Source: Cristatella mucedo (taxonomy: Eukaryota > Bryozoa > Phylactolaemata > Cristatellidae). Taken from it: 64,000 nucleotides of DNA. This document shows positions 9,744 through 21,929 of the stretch, one piece after another (within the stretch, counting starts at the first letter, position 1; each line of letters begins with the position of its first letter). The position numbers and the translations under genes were made by a program. The notes under the pieces were generated by a model. It saw only the letters and a program-made list of their open reading frames with translations, was not told where the DNA came from and did not search any database. The stretch spans positions 9,539,501 through 9,603,500 of the forward strand of contig WPIO01000007.1 in NCBI GenBank assembly GCA_009760855.2, read 5' to 3'.

Positions 9744-10325
9744 CCTTCAAGAAACGACCGCCACCTCGAGAGGCGCGGCGCCGCCGAGCGCCGCCAGCGC
9801 CGCCTCCGGTCGAGCGGAAGCGCTCGATGGGGCAAAGCCGATCCGCGACAGACCGATCGCCGCACGAATGACGAGAAGACGCGACGAGCGCGCCTCACCA
9901 TTGTCCTTCGTCCACCGGCGCGCTGAATCCGTCCGAGGCCCTGCTGCCGCCGCGACGCGGCAGCTGCGACGGCGGCGACGGGTGACCTCGCTTGTCGGCC
10001 TCGCATCTAGCGGCAAAAAACTCTCTGCGCATCGTTTCAGCCAGATTTCTCCTCGCGTAGGCGGCGGCGGCCGGCATCAGGGAAATCTGAACCGTTTCTT
10101 TAGCATCGAAAGCAAGAGAACGGCGGCTTTTTCCACAGCAAGCTCGGGAGCGCCGGACTCGGACTGCATGCGCCGATCAGCGCCCTCGAAGATGCGAGAC
10201 GCGCCGCGTTCACGAGCTCCTTTGCAATTACTGGATCGGCATGCAGCGGAAGCATGAGAAAAAGAGTCGTCGTCCGGCGGCGGCGAGCTCGGCTAGCCGA
10301 GTCCACGGCAGTCCACCTACGGCAC

Positions 10326-10327
10326 GC

Positions 10328-10366
<39 letters not shown>

Positions 10367-10445
10367 CAGAGATAGAGAGATCGAGAGACAGCGAGAGAGA
10401 GAGAGACAGCGAGAGAGAGACGGAGACGGACGGAGACGGACAGAG
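10326..10445. repeat. (GA)n/(GAGAC)n simple repeat
   Basis: A purine-rich tract of GA units interrupted by GACA and GACGGA units, at the upstream edge of the GC-rich domain. Confidence 0.9.
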
Positions 10446-10689
10446 AGGAAGTTCGAAAAGGGGCCCGCTATAACCCCTCCCCACCTTCACCTCTCACGCC
10501 GAGGAGTGAACTCCGATGTGGCCAGCCCGCACAATGCTTACCGGAAACTCTCCCACAGACACCGAAAAAAGCACGAAAGCTTTGGCGGTGTCGCGAACGA
10601 GTCGCGGTGAGAACGTTATCTCTATCTGACAGATGATTGCGAGGACGCGCTACGGGAGGCTATACGCTACGATGCGAGCCTGAGCCCCT

Positions 10690-11245
10690 GCAATAAGAGG
10701 CTCGCAGTTGGCTGTGAAAAACTCCTTTGTAGCTAGGCTTTTTGGTCGTGAACGTCGAAACTCCTCTATTACACACTTCTCACCGATCTATACTGGCTTT
10801 CCGACAAGCAGCGTATCGAATTCAAGGTTTTGTTACTCACTCTTTTATCTTCCTTCCGTCTCTTGCTCCAACCTACCTATCCAACCGGTCTTTATTCATA
10901 GACCACCAGCTCTCCTGACTTAAGTCGCTTAGCCACTAATCGACCTCAGCACGCGTTCAGTTTTTATACTCCTAAAGCCTGGGAGTCACTCCCGACTGGA
11001 GTCGCGACATTCTCTGACTTGATGACATTTTTATTGAAGCTAAAAATGTGCTGTTTCTTGCAACAAATGCTGGGACCGTGTGAAAAGTCCTTTGCGTGCT
11101 TAAAAAGAGTTGACGCTGTGTATGTTATCTCTAAGCTACTGGTACGCTTCCCTCACAGCATTTAGAAAGTGTCTAGAAAAAAGAGATCTAGTTCTCTTAT
11201 AGGGTTATACAAATTTCTTCTATTTATTATTATTATTATAACTGT
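10690..11245 (+). mobile_element. LINE-B 3' fragment
   Basis: The C-terminal pol region and 3' end of LINE-B are in plus orientation. It contains GTGAACGTCGAAACTCC and the TATACTGGCTTTCCGACAAG segment matching LHWLPVKQR of other copies. It ends with GTGTCTAGAAAAAAGAGATC and an (ATT)n run at 11220-11240. Confidence 0.75.
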
Positions 11246-12284
11246 GCATAGCATACAGCGTATTCGTATTCAAATCATAAGCGTAAAGGCCTTCGGGCGG
11301 CCTCCTGTCAGCCTCGGGCGACTAGGATTTTTGCGGGAGATAATGTTTTCCTCTTTCAGTTTTTTCTTATGTCGTCGTTACCCCCAAATCCGTTACGACA
11401 CTGATCCATTATAATTTAAACGTTTTAGCGATTTACAGTCCTGTCCTGTCTGGTCAGCCGCTTAGCATAAATAGTTTATAACCTGGGTTGGAGTTTTCCT
11501 TTAGCGTCACTGCTTTACCTTTGATTGATTCCTGATCTTAAGGGAGCTTGAACATATAAACGTGTGAGTGACGCTGATGATGCAACTTTGGACTTGCAAG
11601 AAAGAGTGCATTTGTTAGTTTTCAAAAAACAGCACTTTTGAGATTATTAGTGACCTGGACATTGACCTGACCTTTGAGAAAAATGACGGATCATTGAGCC
11701 CAATATCAAGATTGGTTCTCCCGCAATAATTTTTGCACCAGGTCTCCCGATAGTGGTTGCTACACATTTTGACCTCGGCACGAAAGAAAGTTTGAACTTC
11801 TATATTTCACTTAACGTGACCTCTCTAATCGCATGTGCGGTTGAATTAATCAGAATTGTGTTCCAAATCGTTGAGTGGAAGCTGGCCAATAGGATAGTGT
11901 AAAATTAAAATAAAAAGGTTTACGCTTCGCGCTCTTAATAGTTTCCTCTTCATTACTAAATGCTTGCTTTAAGTGATGCGACTACAAGCTGTTGGTAATC
12001 CTTACTCGTTGGCCTGCCGTGTCCAGTCTCCACGTGGCTTTTCATCTTTTCTTCCAAGTGAGTCGTGTAATCGCACTCATCGCACTGGAAGACTTGAAAG
12101 TCGTTGGCATGCTGAATTACCTGCAGCGGTTCCATGGCAAATGCTAAGTGAATCGTTTTCAGTCGTAAGCCGCGTGCCGCACATCTACGGCAGATTTTGA
12201 ATTAGTTCTTCATACACTAATCGGCGGCAATTCATAATGCTGACCTTTGAAAAGTAACGCAATTTAATCGCTCTCCGTCTGTAA
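11246..12284. other. No gene recognised
   Basis: AT-rich sequence without long frames, splice-supported exons or repeats that I recognise. Confidence 0.3.
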
Positions 12285-12785
12285 GTCAACAAAGCCATAA
12301 AGACTAGGAGGCTGCTACGCATGAGAGCTTTCTATGGTGAACTCAAAGCCTAAGCTTTGCCTTTCGGTACGTATGCGATAGCCAGCAGACTTCATCACAC
12401 GCGGTTAAGAGAAAGTGGGAAGCATAGTTGAGTCAGCAGGGCAACCGAGGAAGTGAGTAGCATGGAAGTCACGACTTAGGATGGCTGGAAAGGATGTGGC
12501 CCAATCAGCATCAGGAGTTTAGATGTCGCTTCATAAGAATTGTAGAAGTGAGCTCCATGTCTAGGCTCTGCCGAGCAGACGCTTCGGTTGCCAACGGTCT
12601 GTAGAAGTAGGAATGGAGCAGCTAATAGAATTCTCAAAACAGGACCTGCGGGTACGGATAGCCTGAAACAGTTCAGCTAGCATGAAGGAGCCAAGCCACG
12701 GCGGGCCTTCTGGGTCAGTGCAAGAACTTAAATCTGTATCCGTCGATCAACCGGAAGCCATTGAAGCTCCTTCAGCCAAGGAGAA
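12285..12785 (-). mobile_element. LINE-A 3' fragment
   Basis: In reverse orientation it matches the last 500 bp of the LINE-A copy at 21.9-23.4 kb: the CCACGGCGGGCC block, the GAGAAAGTGGGAAGCATAG block and the CAACAAAGCCATAAAGAC end. There are no open frames of length. Confidence 0.75.
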
Positions 12786-13002
12786 CTATGGCAATTAGCT
12801 TTTTCGAAATTACCAAACGCGGCACTTACCAGAGAAATTCTGCACCATAAATTGCTTATAAAAAAGCACTATTTAAGAATAGTTCACTTTTTAGGCGATT
12901 AGACGAATATTATTTATAATTTTTACGATGCTGGTGCGGTCTCATACGCTCAGGCAGCATACAAGATGCATTGGCAGAGAGAACATTCTGCAATAAATAA
13001 TA

Positions 13003-13150
13003 AATAAATCCCAGCTGATTAAACAGCCTCTTTTTGTATAGTGACAGAAGAGCCTTTATGGCTATCACCACCGCTTGCAGTGGCGATACAGAATCGCCCA
13101 CCGCAGGAATCGAAAATGAAAGCAACAGCCTTACCTAGTGTGCCATCACA
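13003..13150 (-). mobile_element. SINE-1 copy with internal deletion
   Basis: It reads like the SINE-1 copies at 51.3 and 53.3 kb (CAGCTGATTAAACAGCCTC, then GCTATCACCACCGCTTGCAG, then CTAGTGTGCCATCACAG). About 20 bp between the B box and the GAAAGCAAC element are missing. The 3' end is followed by TTTA-type repeats on the minus strand. Confidence 0.85.
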
Positions 13151-14220
13151 GCATACCACAGCCACTAAGCGAGTTTACATTTATGATTGTGTACTCACTG
13201 TTTCACGTTACAATGTCGCCGCCTCCCAAGTACAAAGGCCTCTGCTATTAGCATATCAGTTAAGAAAAGGAAAGATTACGGAAAGATTGAATTAGCATAC
13301 TACACTTCATAAGGTATCCTAGGAAAAAATTTGTTTGAAATGCTAAAGAACAGCTCGCTAGCGTCTGGAGTCAGTATAGCTGTATGCTAACGCTTTTCCG
13401 AATTTCAAAGAAAAAGAGTGGTGAGTGCAAGTTTTCATTCCTGACTGCGAATGTCCAATCTAGCAGAATGACCTATCTAGCAGAAGACTGAGCAGTGCGA
13501 GCTCGTCTGACTTGGAATGCTGCCAGCTCATTTGCTAGCAGGACAAGCCTAGCGTAAGTGCCACTGCTGCTTTGCGGGTTGAAGCGGAGCGATTGAGATT
13601 GCTTGGATTATCGATTCTTTTTTTCTCTTGCAAAGAGATCGACTGGCGGAGGCGACTTGAGCGAAACGAACGCTTGCGAAAAAGCGTGATAACAAGAATC
13701 ATAGCTGACCCAAGGAGCTAAAACTAAAAACTGCACGCGCCGCTCATGTAGCCTCTTCTTCGAATATCCTCGTACCAAGCTACGCTAGCATCTACTCTGG
13801 CGTCTCGACGCGGCTGCTGCGGCTCACTCACCTGATGACACAGGAACTCCTGCCGTGTACTGTGGATGCTACCGCAGCCACATCGATACCTCTTACTACG
13901 TGCGTACTCTCCATTTGCGAGAGACATCTCAAACTGCTCTATTCGGCGACGTTCTAGGCGTTTTCTGCGAAGAGGCTTAGCGACGTCCTGGGCCGCCGCT
14001 ACCCGCCACGGATCCGCGAGAGCTTAGTTAGCTGGGCGCGCTTTTTCGCAGCCGACTGCAATTTTTTGTGCGAAACCTCCAAGCGGCTATTGAAGCACTG
14101 AAACGGAAGCCCGACATGACATGCGATGAGGCGTCGTTCTCGTTCTATTGCTATTAAAAACAATTAGGCCAACTAACGTTATATTGCCTTCACATTGCCG
14201 TATGCCGTGTAGTGCGCGAT
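13151..14220. other. No gene recognised
   Basis: No domain-bearing frame. A moderately GC-rich pocket near 13.7-14.05 kb has short minus-strand frames, one with CRCGSIHSTRQEFLCHQVSE-like composition, but nothing that can be assigned. Confidence 0.3.
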
Positions 14221-14745
14221 AATAATAATAATAATAATATTGCACTTGATAAAGCGCCCTCAGAGAACTCAATCTCTTTCTAGGCGCTTTACATTTGCTG
14301 CAAATTGAAATGCAATTGAATGGTAAGTTAAAAAAAATGCTTGAAAAACAAACAAAATGAATAACATGGTTAGGGGTTACATGCACTGGGTCAGCATGCA
14401 AATGTGGTTAGTGGCAGCATGAACAGTGTCAGCACGCATAAGCACGTGAAGGACGAATCACAGGGACCCACTAAATGCTGTCCTAAATAGGTATGTTTTT
14501 AAGTTTCTTTTAAATGTGGTCAGGTCAGTGGATGTTCTGACGCAGGTCGGGAGGGAGTTCCAGGCTTTGGGAGCGTACGAGCTAAATGCACGGTCTCCAA
14601 AGGATTTAAGGTTTGTATGAGGTATTTCTAGACTGTTGGATTCCGAAAAGCAGGTGGTACGATGCTTGGCCTGATGGGGTAGTATATCTGACAGATAGGC
14701 TGGAGCCATAGAATGAAGGGACCTAAAAGTGAGCGACAAAACCTT
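14221..14745 (-). mobile_element. LINE-B 3' fragment
   Basis: The minus-strand frame includes FRSLHSMAPAYLSDILPHQ and FGDRAFSSYAPKAWNSLP, the typical C-terminus of L2/CR1-like pol proteins. It is followed by the LINE-B 3' end (AAAGCGCC, GAGATTGAGTTCTCTGAG) and an (ATT)n tail at 14221-14240. Confidence 0.9.
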
Positions 14746-15116
14746 TGAAGACGCGTGTGTGCATGTTCTTTATTTTTCACTTGAATACCGTGTATATTTA
14801 AGCTCTATAAAACCAAATAGTGCGAGCCCTTTCTTCCAAAGCCACTCGCATAAAACTTTTAACAGTAAAATGTCTGACACTGCAAGACGCGTTAGACATT
14901 GTGATGGCTGCAGAACAGTTGCAAAATGAGGTCGAAGCGATCAAAAACGGTCGCTAGCATTCAGCTGCTGCAGCAGCCGCCGATGACAAGCGATGACATA
15001 TAAAGCGTTGAACAGATACGACGTTGCATTGAGAAACTAATAGATTTTAAAAGGATTGACTTGTCCCAACGTATGTTTGCGATATAAGAATGGTAGTAAA
15101 AATAACTGTACCACAT
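14746..15116. other. No gene recognised
   Basis: Short AT-rich segment between a LINE-B fragment and a MITE; nothing assigned. Confidence 0.3.
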
Positions 15117-15499
15117 CAGTGGCGGTGCCAGGATTTTCATCTAGGGGGAGACCAGCAAGATTTCTGATTTGGGGCAAGATCCGCCAGGTTTTCATGTTGG
15201 CGGGGGAGGGGGTTGAACCGCAACTAATGGAAAATAGAGCAAACAATAACAGTGTTTACTCTATATGACCTTTGCAGTTTTTCATCGAGTAGTAGAGGCT
15301 TCTGTTGTCCCCGCTCGTCGCTTGTCGAAAGCGTTTACTCTAGTCGCCTGTAAGCGCGATTCCAACGAATGTGGAATTCAGACACAACTTTGTTGTTGGT
15401 GAAGGTTGGGGGAGAAATAGGGGTCAGCCGGTCACTTACTCGCTGTAGGGGGGAATGCCCACCCCCCTACAGAAGGCAGACCCCATGGCTCCGCCACTG
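15117..15499. mobile_element. hAT-like MITE (CAGTGGCGG ends)
   Basis: The left end is CAGTGGCGGTGCCAGGATTT and the reverse complement of the right end is CAGTGGCGGAGCCATGGGGT, forming imperfect terminal inverted repeats. CAGTGGCGGA-type ends are typical of some hAT (Tip100/Zaphod-like) elements. The element is 383 bp with no transposase frame. An 8-bp target duplication is not clear. A second, more decayed copy lies at 47.2 kb. Confidence 0.65.
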
Positions 15500-18400
15500 A
15501 ATACAATCGTTACTAACGTACCTCTATTTAGTAGAGTGTTTTACCCCAAGCAAAGGTCACTACCACGTTCATAAACGAATTAGAAACCAATAATATTTTT
15601 AATGTTATGTCTCGAGGTGCAAACTACGTCTAAACAAAGTAAAGACAGAAAGTGTACTAGAATCAACATACTGGACATCAGAGAAAGCTGGTGATGTGAG
15701 GAAAAGGCCTCCAATTTTCTCTCTCGAAACTTCTGGCTGAAAATATTCGGAATACTAGCTATATGACTAGGAACTGGTAGCTATCCAAAAATCGGTTCAG
15801 GAAAAAGTGACAATCTCCTTTAAAAACTTTTACTTCTTATTTGCCGTCTTTATTTCACTATCCGCACTATTGCATTGGACGCTCATTGATAAGAATATTA
15901 AAAAACACAACAGCATTGAGTTGTCCCACGACTTGAATGCCATGAATGTTCTCTTCTGTTGGTACATCAATATGGTCTGCAGACGAGCGCTAGCGCCACC
16001 ATGTAGATTGCCGAACTGTAGATAGAGTTTATGTCGAGTTACCAAGACGTTGTGAAGACAAGAAAAGATTACTTGGCGGATCAGTGGTCAAAATTACTTG
16101 GAGTTTCGTGTAGCTCTTTGCTTAGCAAAGATCTCAAATGAAAGTGCTCTATGTAAAACGACGCAAAATAAAAAGACGAGCGAAAAAAATCATCTAACTT
16201 TGAGGGTCAAAGCCTCCCAATAACACCACAACTGTAAGTAAAAACCAAGCTATAGAAGCTTGTGAATTCAGAATGACCACAAAGGCAATAGCAAAAGGTT
16301 GCGACAGTAAAAATCTAATTGGCTGTCACTCGTGTAAATACTGAGCGTTTGCCACACCTCAGGCTTCTCGTCAACCTCCGCGACAGCGTCTCGTACTGGT
16401 CTCTTGCAATGTATGGATTGGTCGTCTAATTAGGAAATCCCGATATTTCAATACTATTTAATTTAAAACTTTGGAAAAGCAAAAACATCTGGTCGCAGAT
16501 ATCTGGGCGATTCAGTATCGCTTAGCATCTTAAACGCTTCCGGTTTTATCGAGAGCTAGTTTTTAAATAACACAGCTTTACTTTCATGTTGATTGCGAAG
16601 CTGTCAGCATGATTAATCACCTTTGATGTAAACGTACGTTAAAATGTTCTAAAATTGCTGAATTAAGGATAATGGTAATTATTCGTCACTCTGTGAGCAA
16701 CGAGCACTTGCAATCTCTTTAGTTTATGTGTTAACAACTGCTGCGTGAAACGCTGCGAAATCTGAATGTCGTCACTGTCAGACAATGTGTATCATTCAAT
16801 TTTGTATTTTATAGAATGATCTCAAGAGCTAAACATCCTGAATTTCTTTGCAGCATAGTAACATTTTTAGGATAACGCACAACTTAACTAGGGCCAAGAG
16901 TGAGCAAGTGATTCGTGTTTTTGTGGATTGCAAATTGGACAGTTGTTCATTGCGTAGTCGACCTCAGAAATGTGGCACAAATCATTCCGAAAGGTTCTCA
17001 AATCATGAGCTAGTCTACAGCTACTCAACGAGACTTCGCTGGCATCTATAGTAAAAGAAACAGAGGTTCAGAGAGACTATTTATTTTTGTATGCGATTGT
17101 AGGAAGAAAGCAATGCTTCCGATTTTAGTGGTATCGGATCTTTTGAGAAGATTCAATTTATTATCCATAGAATATGCTTCTTCTACGCGAGTCCTCCTTT
17201 ATGTGCTTACGTATACTACAACTTAGCAAGTGACTATTACCGAGAATGGCTTATGGTTCTTTTCCAGCAGCTGCTGTAAAGCGCATACCAGGAACATTAG
17301 TTATCTCGGGTCTCTTGGAAAGGCTGTATTATTACTATTATTGTTATTATTATTAGGGTGATGAGAGTCACGCGATCCTGCAGGGATCACCTCGCGAGTT
17401 GGGGCGACGAGAATCACGCGAATTTTCCGGGGGGGGGATCACCTCACGGGGTGGGGTGACGGCAGTCGGTGGTTTCTTATCTCGGCTTCGATCTTTCGCT
17501 GGCTGGCGCACTCGTTTCTCAGCCCGAGGAAATTTTCCTGGGAAACATGTTTCAATGTTGACATAAAACCACATGTATTTAGAAAGAGCTTAGGATTAGA
17601 TGGTTTCGTTCCTTACCTACTCATAATTGACTACGTGCTTTTCATAAGTAGAAGGAATCTTTTCCAGCACATGTGATGACACGGCATGTTAGTTCGCACA
17701 TGCTATTGCGAGCTAGCAGCTAATTTCTAAAGCGATCCAGTAGCATCCTAGTTCTTTTACCGCTACACTTCACAAAGCGAATTATTGTGAGCTAATTCCG
17801 GCCCCATTCCACCACATGGTTTGTAATATGAATGCTAAACATAACTCCCCTGGAAAATGTGAGAGACGGTTCTGCACAACTATGGATTAGAACCTTGAAA
17901 TTAAAGAGGAATGGGAGTGCTACGCAACACGCGAAGTCATGGTTGTTCATCTGGCCTCGATTATGCACCAACTTTTAGCGTTCAAGTCCCGGTTGCCCAA
18001 ACCAGTTATTCCATGTAGTTATCGTTTTTCATATCATTATCGGCTCGTCAGTTTGCTGAGGCCTTAAAATACTTTGCCTGTCACCCCAATCGCCGGACTA
18101 TTTTCATTATTTAAGTTTAGTTATCGAGACTGACAAAGTAGATTACGCCACATGTTTAGTCTAAATTGCATATTCTTTTCTGTTTTGCGCACACAGTGCA
18201 ATTCAATAGCCGGCAATTGGGGTCAAAACTGAAGGTGTTACCTAAGAGCTAGCGTAAACAGCACTGTAATGACGGATTTAAATGTCGACGCCAAAAATTG
18301 TGCATATTCGACAGCTGAGCTTCCAGTTCAACTTGCCTGTTTCGCCTTAGTTTGACTCAGACCACTTTTGGTGAGCTTACCTGACAGAAAATAACCGTAG

Positions 18401-19939
18401 CACCTCCACCAGCTTCTGTATTCCAAGAGCGCTATGTCAAAACATGCAGTGAAACTTCCCATTGTAGTTAGGCCTTTGTTGTGCAGCATCTACGTAGACA
18501 ATGTGGAAACATGCGCCATGTAGGTATGTAACCGCACGTTCTCTCCTGTGATCTCGCTCATTGGTTGGGCTTACCGCCTAGCTCTTGATGAAAGCTAGCT
18601 GCTTCATCCAGTGACTTTTCGATATCAGTTGTATAACTGATTTTGCTTCAAACATTTCCTTATGATTAATACATGCTTACTCGTGCATACATCTGGCTAA
18701 GTTCTTTTGATAAATATCACTCCATGGCAACAAAGAATCTAAGGTAATTTCGATTGAAATTCAATACGTGATAACCCTCAGCTTTATACAGCTTAAGTCG
18801 CAAATTTCTGCGGATCATTTTAGCTCTCAGGAGCAACCTCTAGAGTTGCACCCCGTTTTCTAGTAATGGCAACGACAACGTTAGCAATTTTCAATTGAAG
18901 TAGGTACTCGATGGTATCCTCTTTCCATGGGTCGTGTCTACTTTCGAGGTAAATGCCTGCAACAAGCAGTCAAAGAAGTAGCTAGTGCAGCTGAAGTAGG
19001 TAGCGGCCGGATGTGGTGCAGCAGTGCCTAAGGTTATTGGATGGAGGATCAGCAGGAGACTCTAGTCCCCAGTCAGCGATAAATGAGAAATAAATCCCCC
19101 TCAATATCGGATCGGTAGGATCTCAACTCTCCGGTGCCGTCCCAAGGCCGAGCAGCCAACGGCGAGCGTTATCAGCATATTTCGCGTCCCACGAGACGCT
19201 GCCGGGGCTTTCCTCAGCGGTTCTTCTACACTGAGCGTGTATACCCGAGACTCACCTTGAGCTTGCCCTTTGGTGTCGGCTGATGGTTGATTTTCTGCTC
19301 AGCTTTCTGTGAGGCATGTGCATTTCACACAAGCAGTGGTCATATAGGGTCAACGCCAGGTAAGTGAACAGGCTGCTGGCCCGGCCGAGATGAGAAGCGA
19401 TGCAGCTAATCGGGCCAAAACTCCGCTTCTAGCCTCGATCTGCAGCTGATGACTGAACGATTAGCCTCCTTACGTTCCGTGGGAGGTTTGCTATATGCTT
19501 TTTATTTCTTGTTATCGAGCAGAAAATTCAAGCGCATTAAAAATTAGCATACTTAAGAGTCTCTGCATTATTGATCAATAAACTAATAGAATATTGCTTA
19601 CTGCTTTTTAGGGACAGTCTTTTACACTTTTCAACGGTTGATTAGCAATATGGCTATGAAAAGGATGATTCTGACAGTATCTTGCTTCTAAATGCCATAT
19701 GCAAGCAACACTGGCTGAAAAAGCACGCATTTCTGTTCTAGACTCGCTTGTCGTGTCAGCCACAACAAGTCAGCAGTTATAGGTCGTTCACCTATTGACC
19801 TGCTGTATTCTGGAGATTTTGACCAGTTCACGAGCCAAGTGCAACATCTTCAATAATTTCAAAACGGGCTTACAAACTTACCCCTTTTATAGGATTAGGA
19901 TTTGACCTTGTGTGGCAGCAATGGAAGATGGACATCCCC
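15500..19939. other. 4.4 kb with no recognised gene or repeat
   Basis: AT-rich single-copy-looking DNA. There is a short poly-G run near 17,434 and an (ATT)n run near 17,340. Frames are short, and no exon with good splice sites and sensible protein stood out. Confidence 0.3.
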
Positions 19940-20290
19940 TAAAGATTGTTGGCGACAGAAGTTTTGCTTTGGTCTGCTGATCCTAGACTGAGGAACTTAC
20001 TTTCACAACCCTTACTAAACGTCATCTTCTCTCATGTTGCCGATTTTGGCACATCCTTCCTCGCCGTAATGAGCTGCCACCTCCACGCTAATAACGGTCG
20101 GATGCCATACTGACTCGGCTATGCTTCTCACTTTCTCTTTGCTACGTGAGATGGATTCGATTGGCTAATGTAGGCACACCGAAAGTGGCCTATGCTTTGA
20201 TTGAGCTATTGAAAATACGCCTTCGTAGCAACGACGTGGTCCCTGTGGCTTTGAAGTTACATAAGGAGATGCATTCATTGCATTACATTA
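19940..20290 (+). mobile_element. LINE-A 3' fragment
   Basis: Matches 23.07-23.43 kb (GGCGACAGAAG, CTATGCTTCTCACTTTCTC, then a GAGATGCATTC tail ending CATTACATTA). The frame that starts at 20146 therefore begins inside repeat DNA. Confidence 0.75.
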
Positions 20291-21832
20291 CGTTCTCTCA
20301 CAGACCATTATGTATGGCAATCAAAAAAATACGGAGATTATGTAACCAAAAACTAAAAAAGTTGGCAATCAGCTGCTTGCTTATGCAATGCTTTCCTCAT
20401 CCTGCCCCCTTTCAACGACGAGCGAGAGTGAGCATTGACAGCCGCTCGGCGACTATGGACATTTTGATCTACTCACGCAGATCCTTTAGTTTTACTCTGC
20501 GTCTATCTACTTTCGCAGTTGCTGCTGTATTGGACCATGACCGAATAATCCTTACACGCACAGATGGGCAAATAAAACAGGCCAAGTTTGTCGAACCACC
20601 AGTCTCAGCATCAAAGCCTGACTACCCCAGAATTGCTCGTGAGCCGATATTAGAACTACACAGTAACCCAGCGGTCTAAAATACCTATCAAAGGTTTAAA
20701 TTCTTTATAAGCTGTCCAGAGAGCACACGGTTAAAGATCACTCCGAACTGCGGACTGCTACCACGGATGGCGACTCTACAGGGATCCTCCCACATCGCCG
20801 ACCGAGAGTCAATGCGAGAGTAATTCCAAGTACCAGTGCTGCTCGTTGGCTGCCGATTCCAGCGACAATGCGGACCCTCGAGCTAATTTTCGTTTCGTGC
20901 AATTATTTAGCCGGCAGGGCCTAGAAAGCTATTACTCCCCCTTCCCCCGCAGGGAAGAAGCGGTCGTTCACACGCGTCGTCCAGTGCGTCCCTCCCTTCA
21001 GCCTCTTAGTCTTCTCCGGAGACCGACTCGGGGTTGATGCTGCAGGCGGACGCCCCGGATCCGCGTGCTTTTCGGGCGTCTCTCGAGTTTTGGCGGCACA
21101 CGTCGAGGCGACTCCGGTGCGTATGAGCGCTGCAAGAAGCAACCAGCAAGAGGCGAACGAAGCTCTCGGATAATAGCTGCTCGAAAATGCTGCATTTCGA
21201 AGGATGAGGGAGCGGCAAGTTTAGGAGCTGTGGAATGCGAGAATTGGAGGGCGGAACTCACGGCGGCTTTCGTTTACGTAACCGGGGTTCCGCCGGCAGC
21301 ACCTTGCGGAGGCAGAAGAAGAGAGTATCCGGCGTCAATCCAGGCCAATGGACAGGCACTAAGTTTAGGATCGAGCTATTCCGAAGGTCGCCACTGATAA
21401 GACACGTCGTCTGCTAGCCGAAGCAGGCAGGCCACACTGTACCTCGCCTAGTACGTTTGACCCCTGCGGCTTTCCGTCGCGTCGACCGTTCGCTGCCGAA
21501 GGACGGCTGCGAGAGCCGAGCGACCTTTCCCATTGCAGCAATATGTTCGTAAGTCACGTTGTGGCGGCGGGGCTTAGTTATCCGGGCGGCGCTGGCTAGC
21601 CCTGGCGCGGGCGAAACGACGGAAGTGGAAGCGCCTTTGTGAAAGCCCCGTTCCGGTCTATAGAGCGCCTCTTTCGCCCTCTCCATCAAGCTGCGCGTCT
21701 AAGGCGCGTTGCTCTGCAGACCTCGTTTCCTCTCGAAAGAAATCGATTGACAGTACTCCACCCCTGTGAGGCGCTAAGCATGTTCGCTGCAGGTTCGCCG
21801 CCGTTCGCGTCTCGTCAACATCACCTCTCTCT

Positions 21833-21837
<5 letters not shown>
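20291..21837. other. No gene established; GC-rich pocket 20.9-21.7 kb
   Basis: The 20.9-21.7 kb part is GC-richer with overlapping frames on both strands. No domain, signal peptide or convincing splice pair was found. Confidence 0.3.

Positions 21838-21914
<77 letters not shown>
21838..21914. repeat. (CT)n microsatellite
   Basis: A pure CT tract of about 75 bp, immediately upstream of the LINE-A copy. Confidence 0.97.
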
Positions 21915-21917
<3 letters not shown>

Positions 21918-21929
21918 CAGACTGAGCAC

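Larger units (their letters stand above)
4310..10320. promoter_or_regulatory. CpG-dense GC-rich domain (coding plus likely regulatory)
   Basis: From about 4.3 to 8.6 kb, and again from 9.5 to 10.3 kb, the sequence is strongly GC-rich and full of CpG, unlike its AT-richer flanks. All six frames stay open over long stretches, so open frames here are weak evidence alone. The domain contains the minus-strand exons described below. Its upstream edge near 10 kb could be the promoter of that gene. Confidence 0.7.

Noticed and set aside
9595-10257. 220-codon plus-strand frame
   Set aside because: High-GC frame with no domain, overlapping the minus-strand PLDLS exon. It was kept out for lack of a motif or splice support, but remains possible.
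20146-20679. 177-codon plus-strand frame
   Set aside because: Its first 140 bp are the LINE-A 3' end; the rest has no recognised domain.
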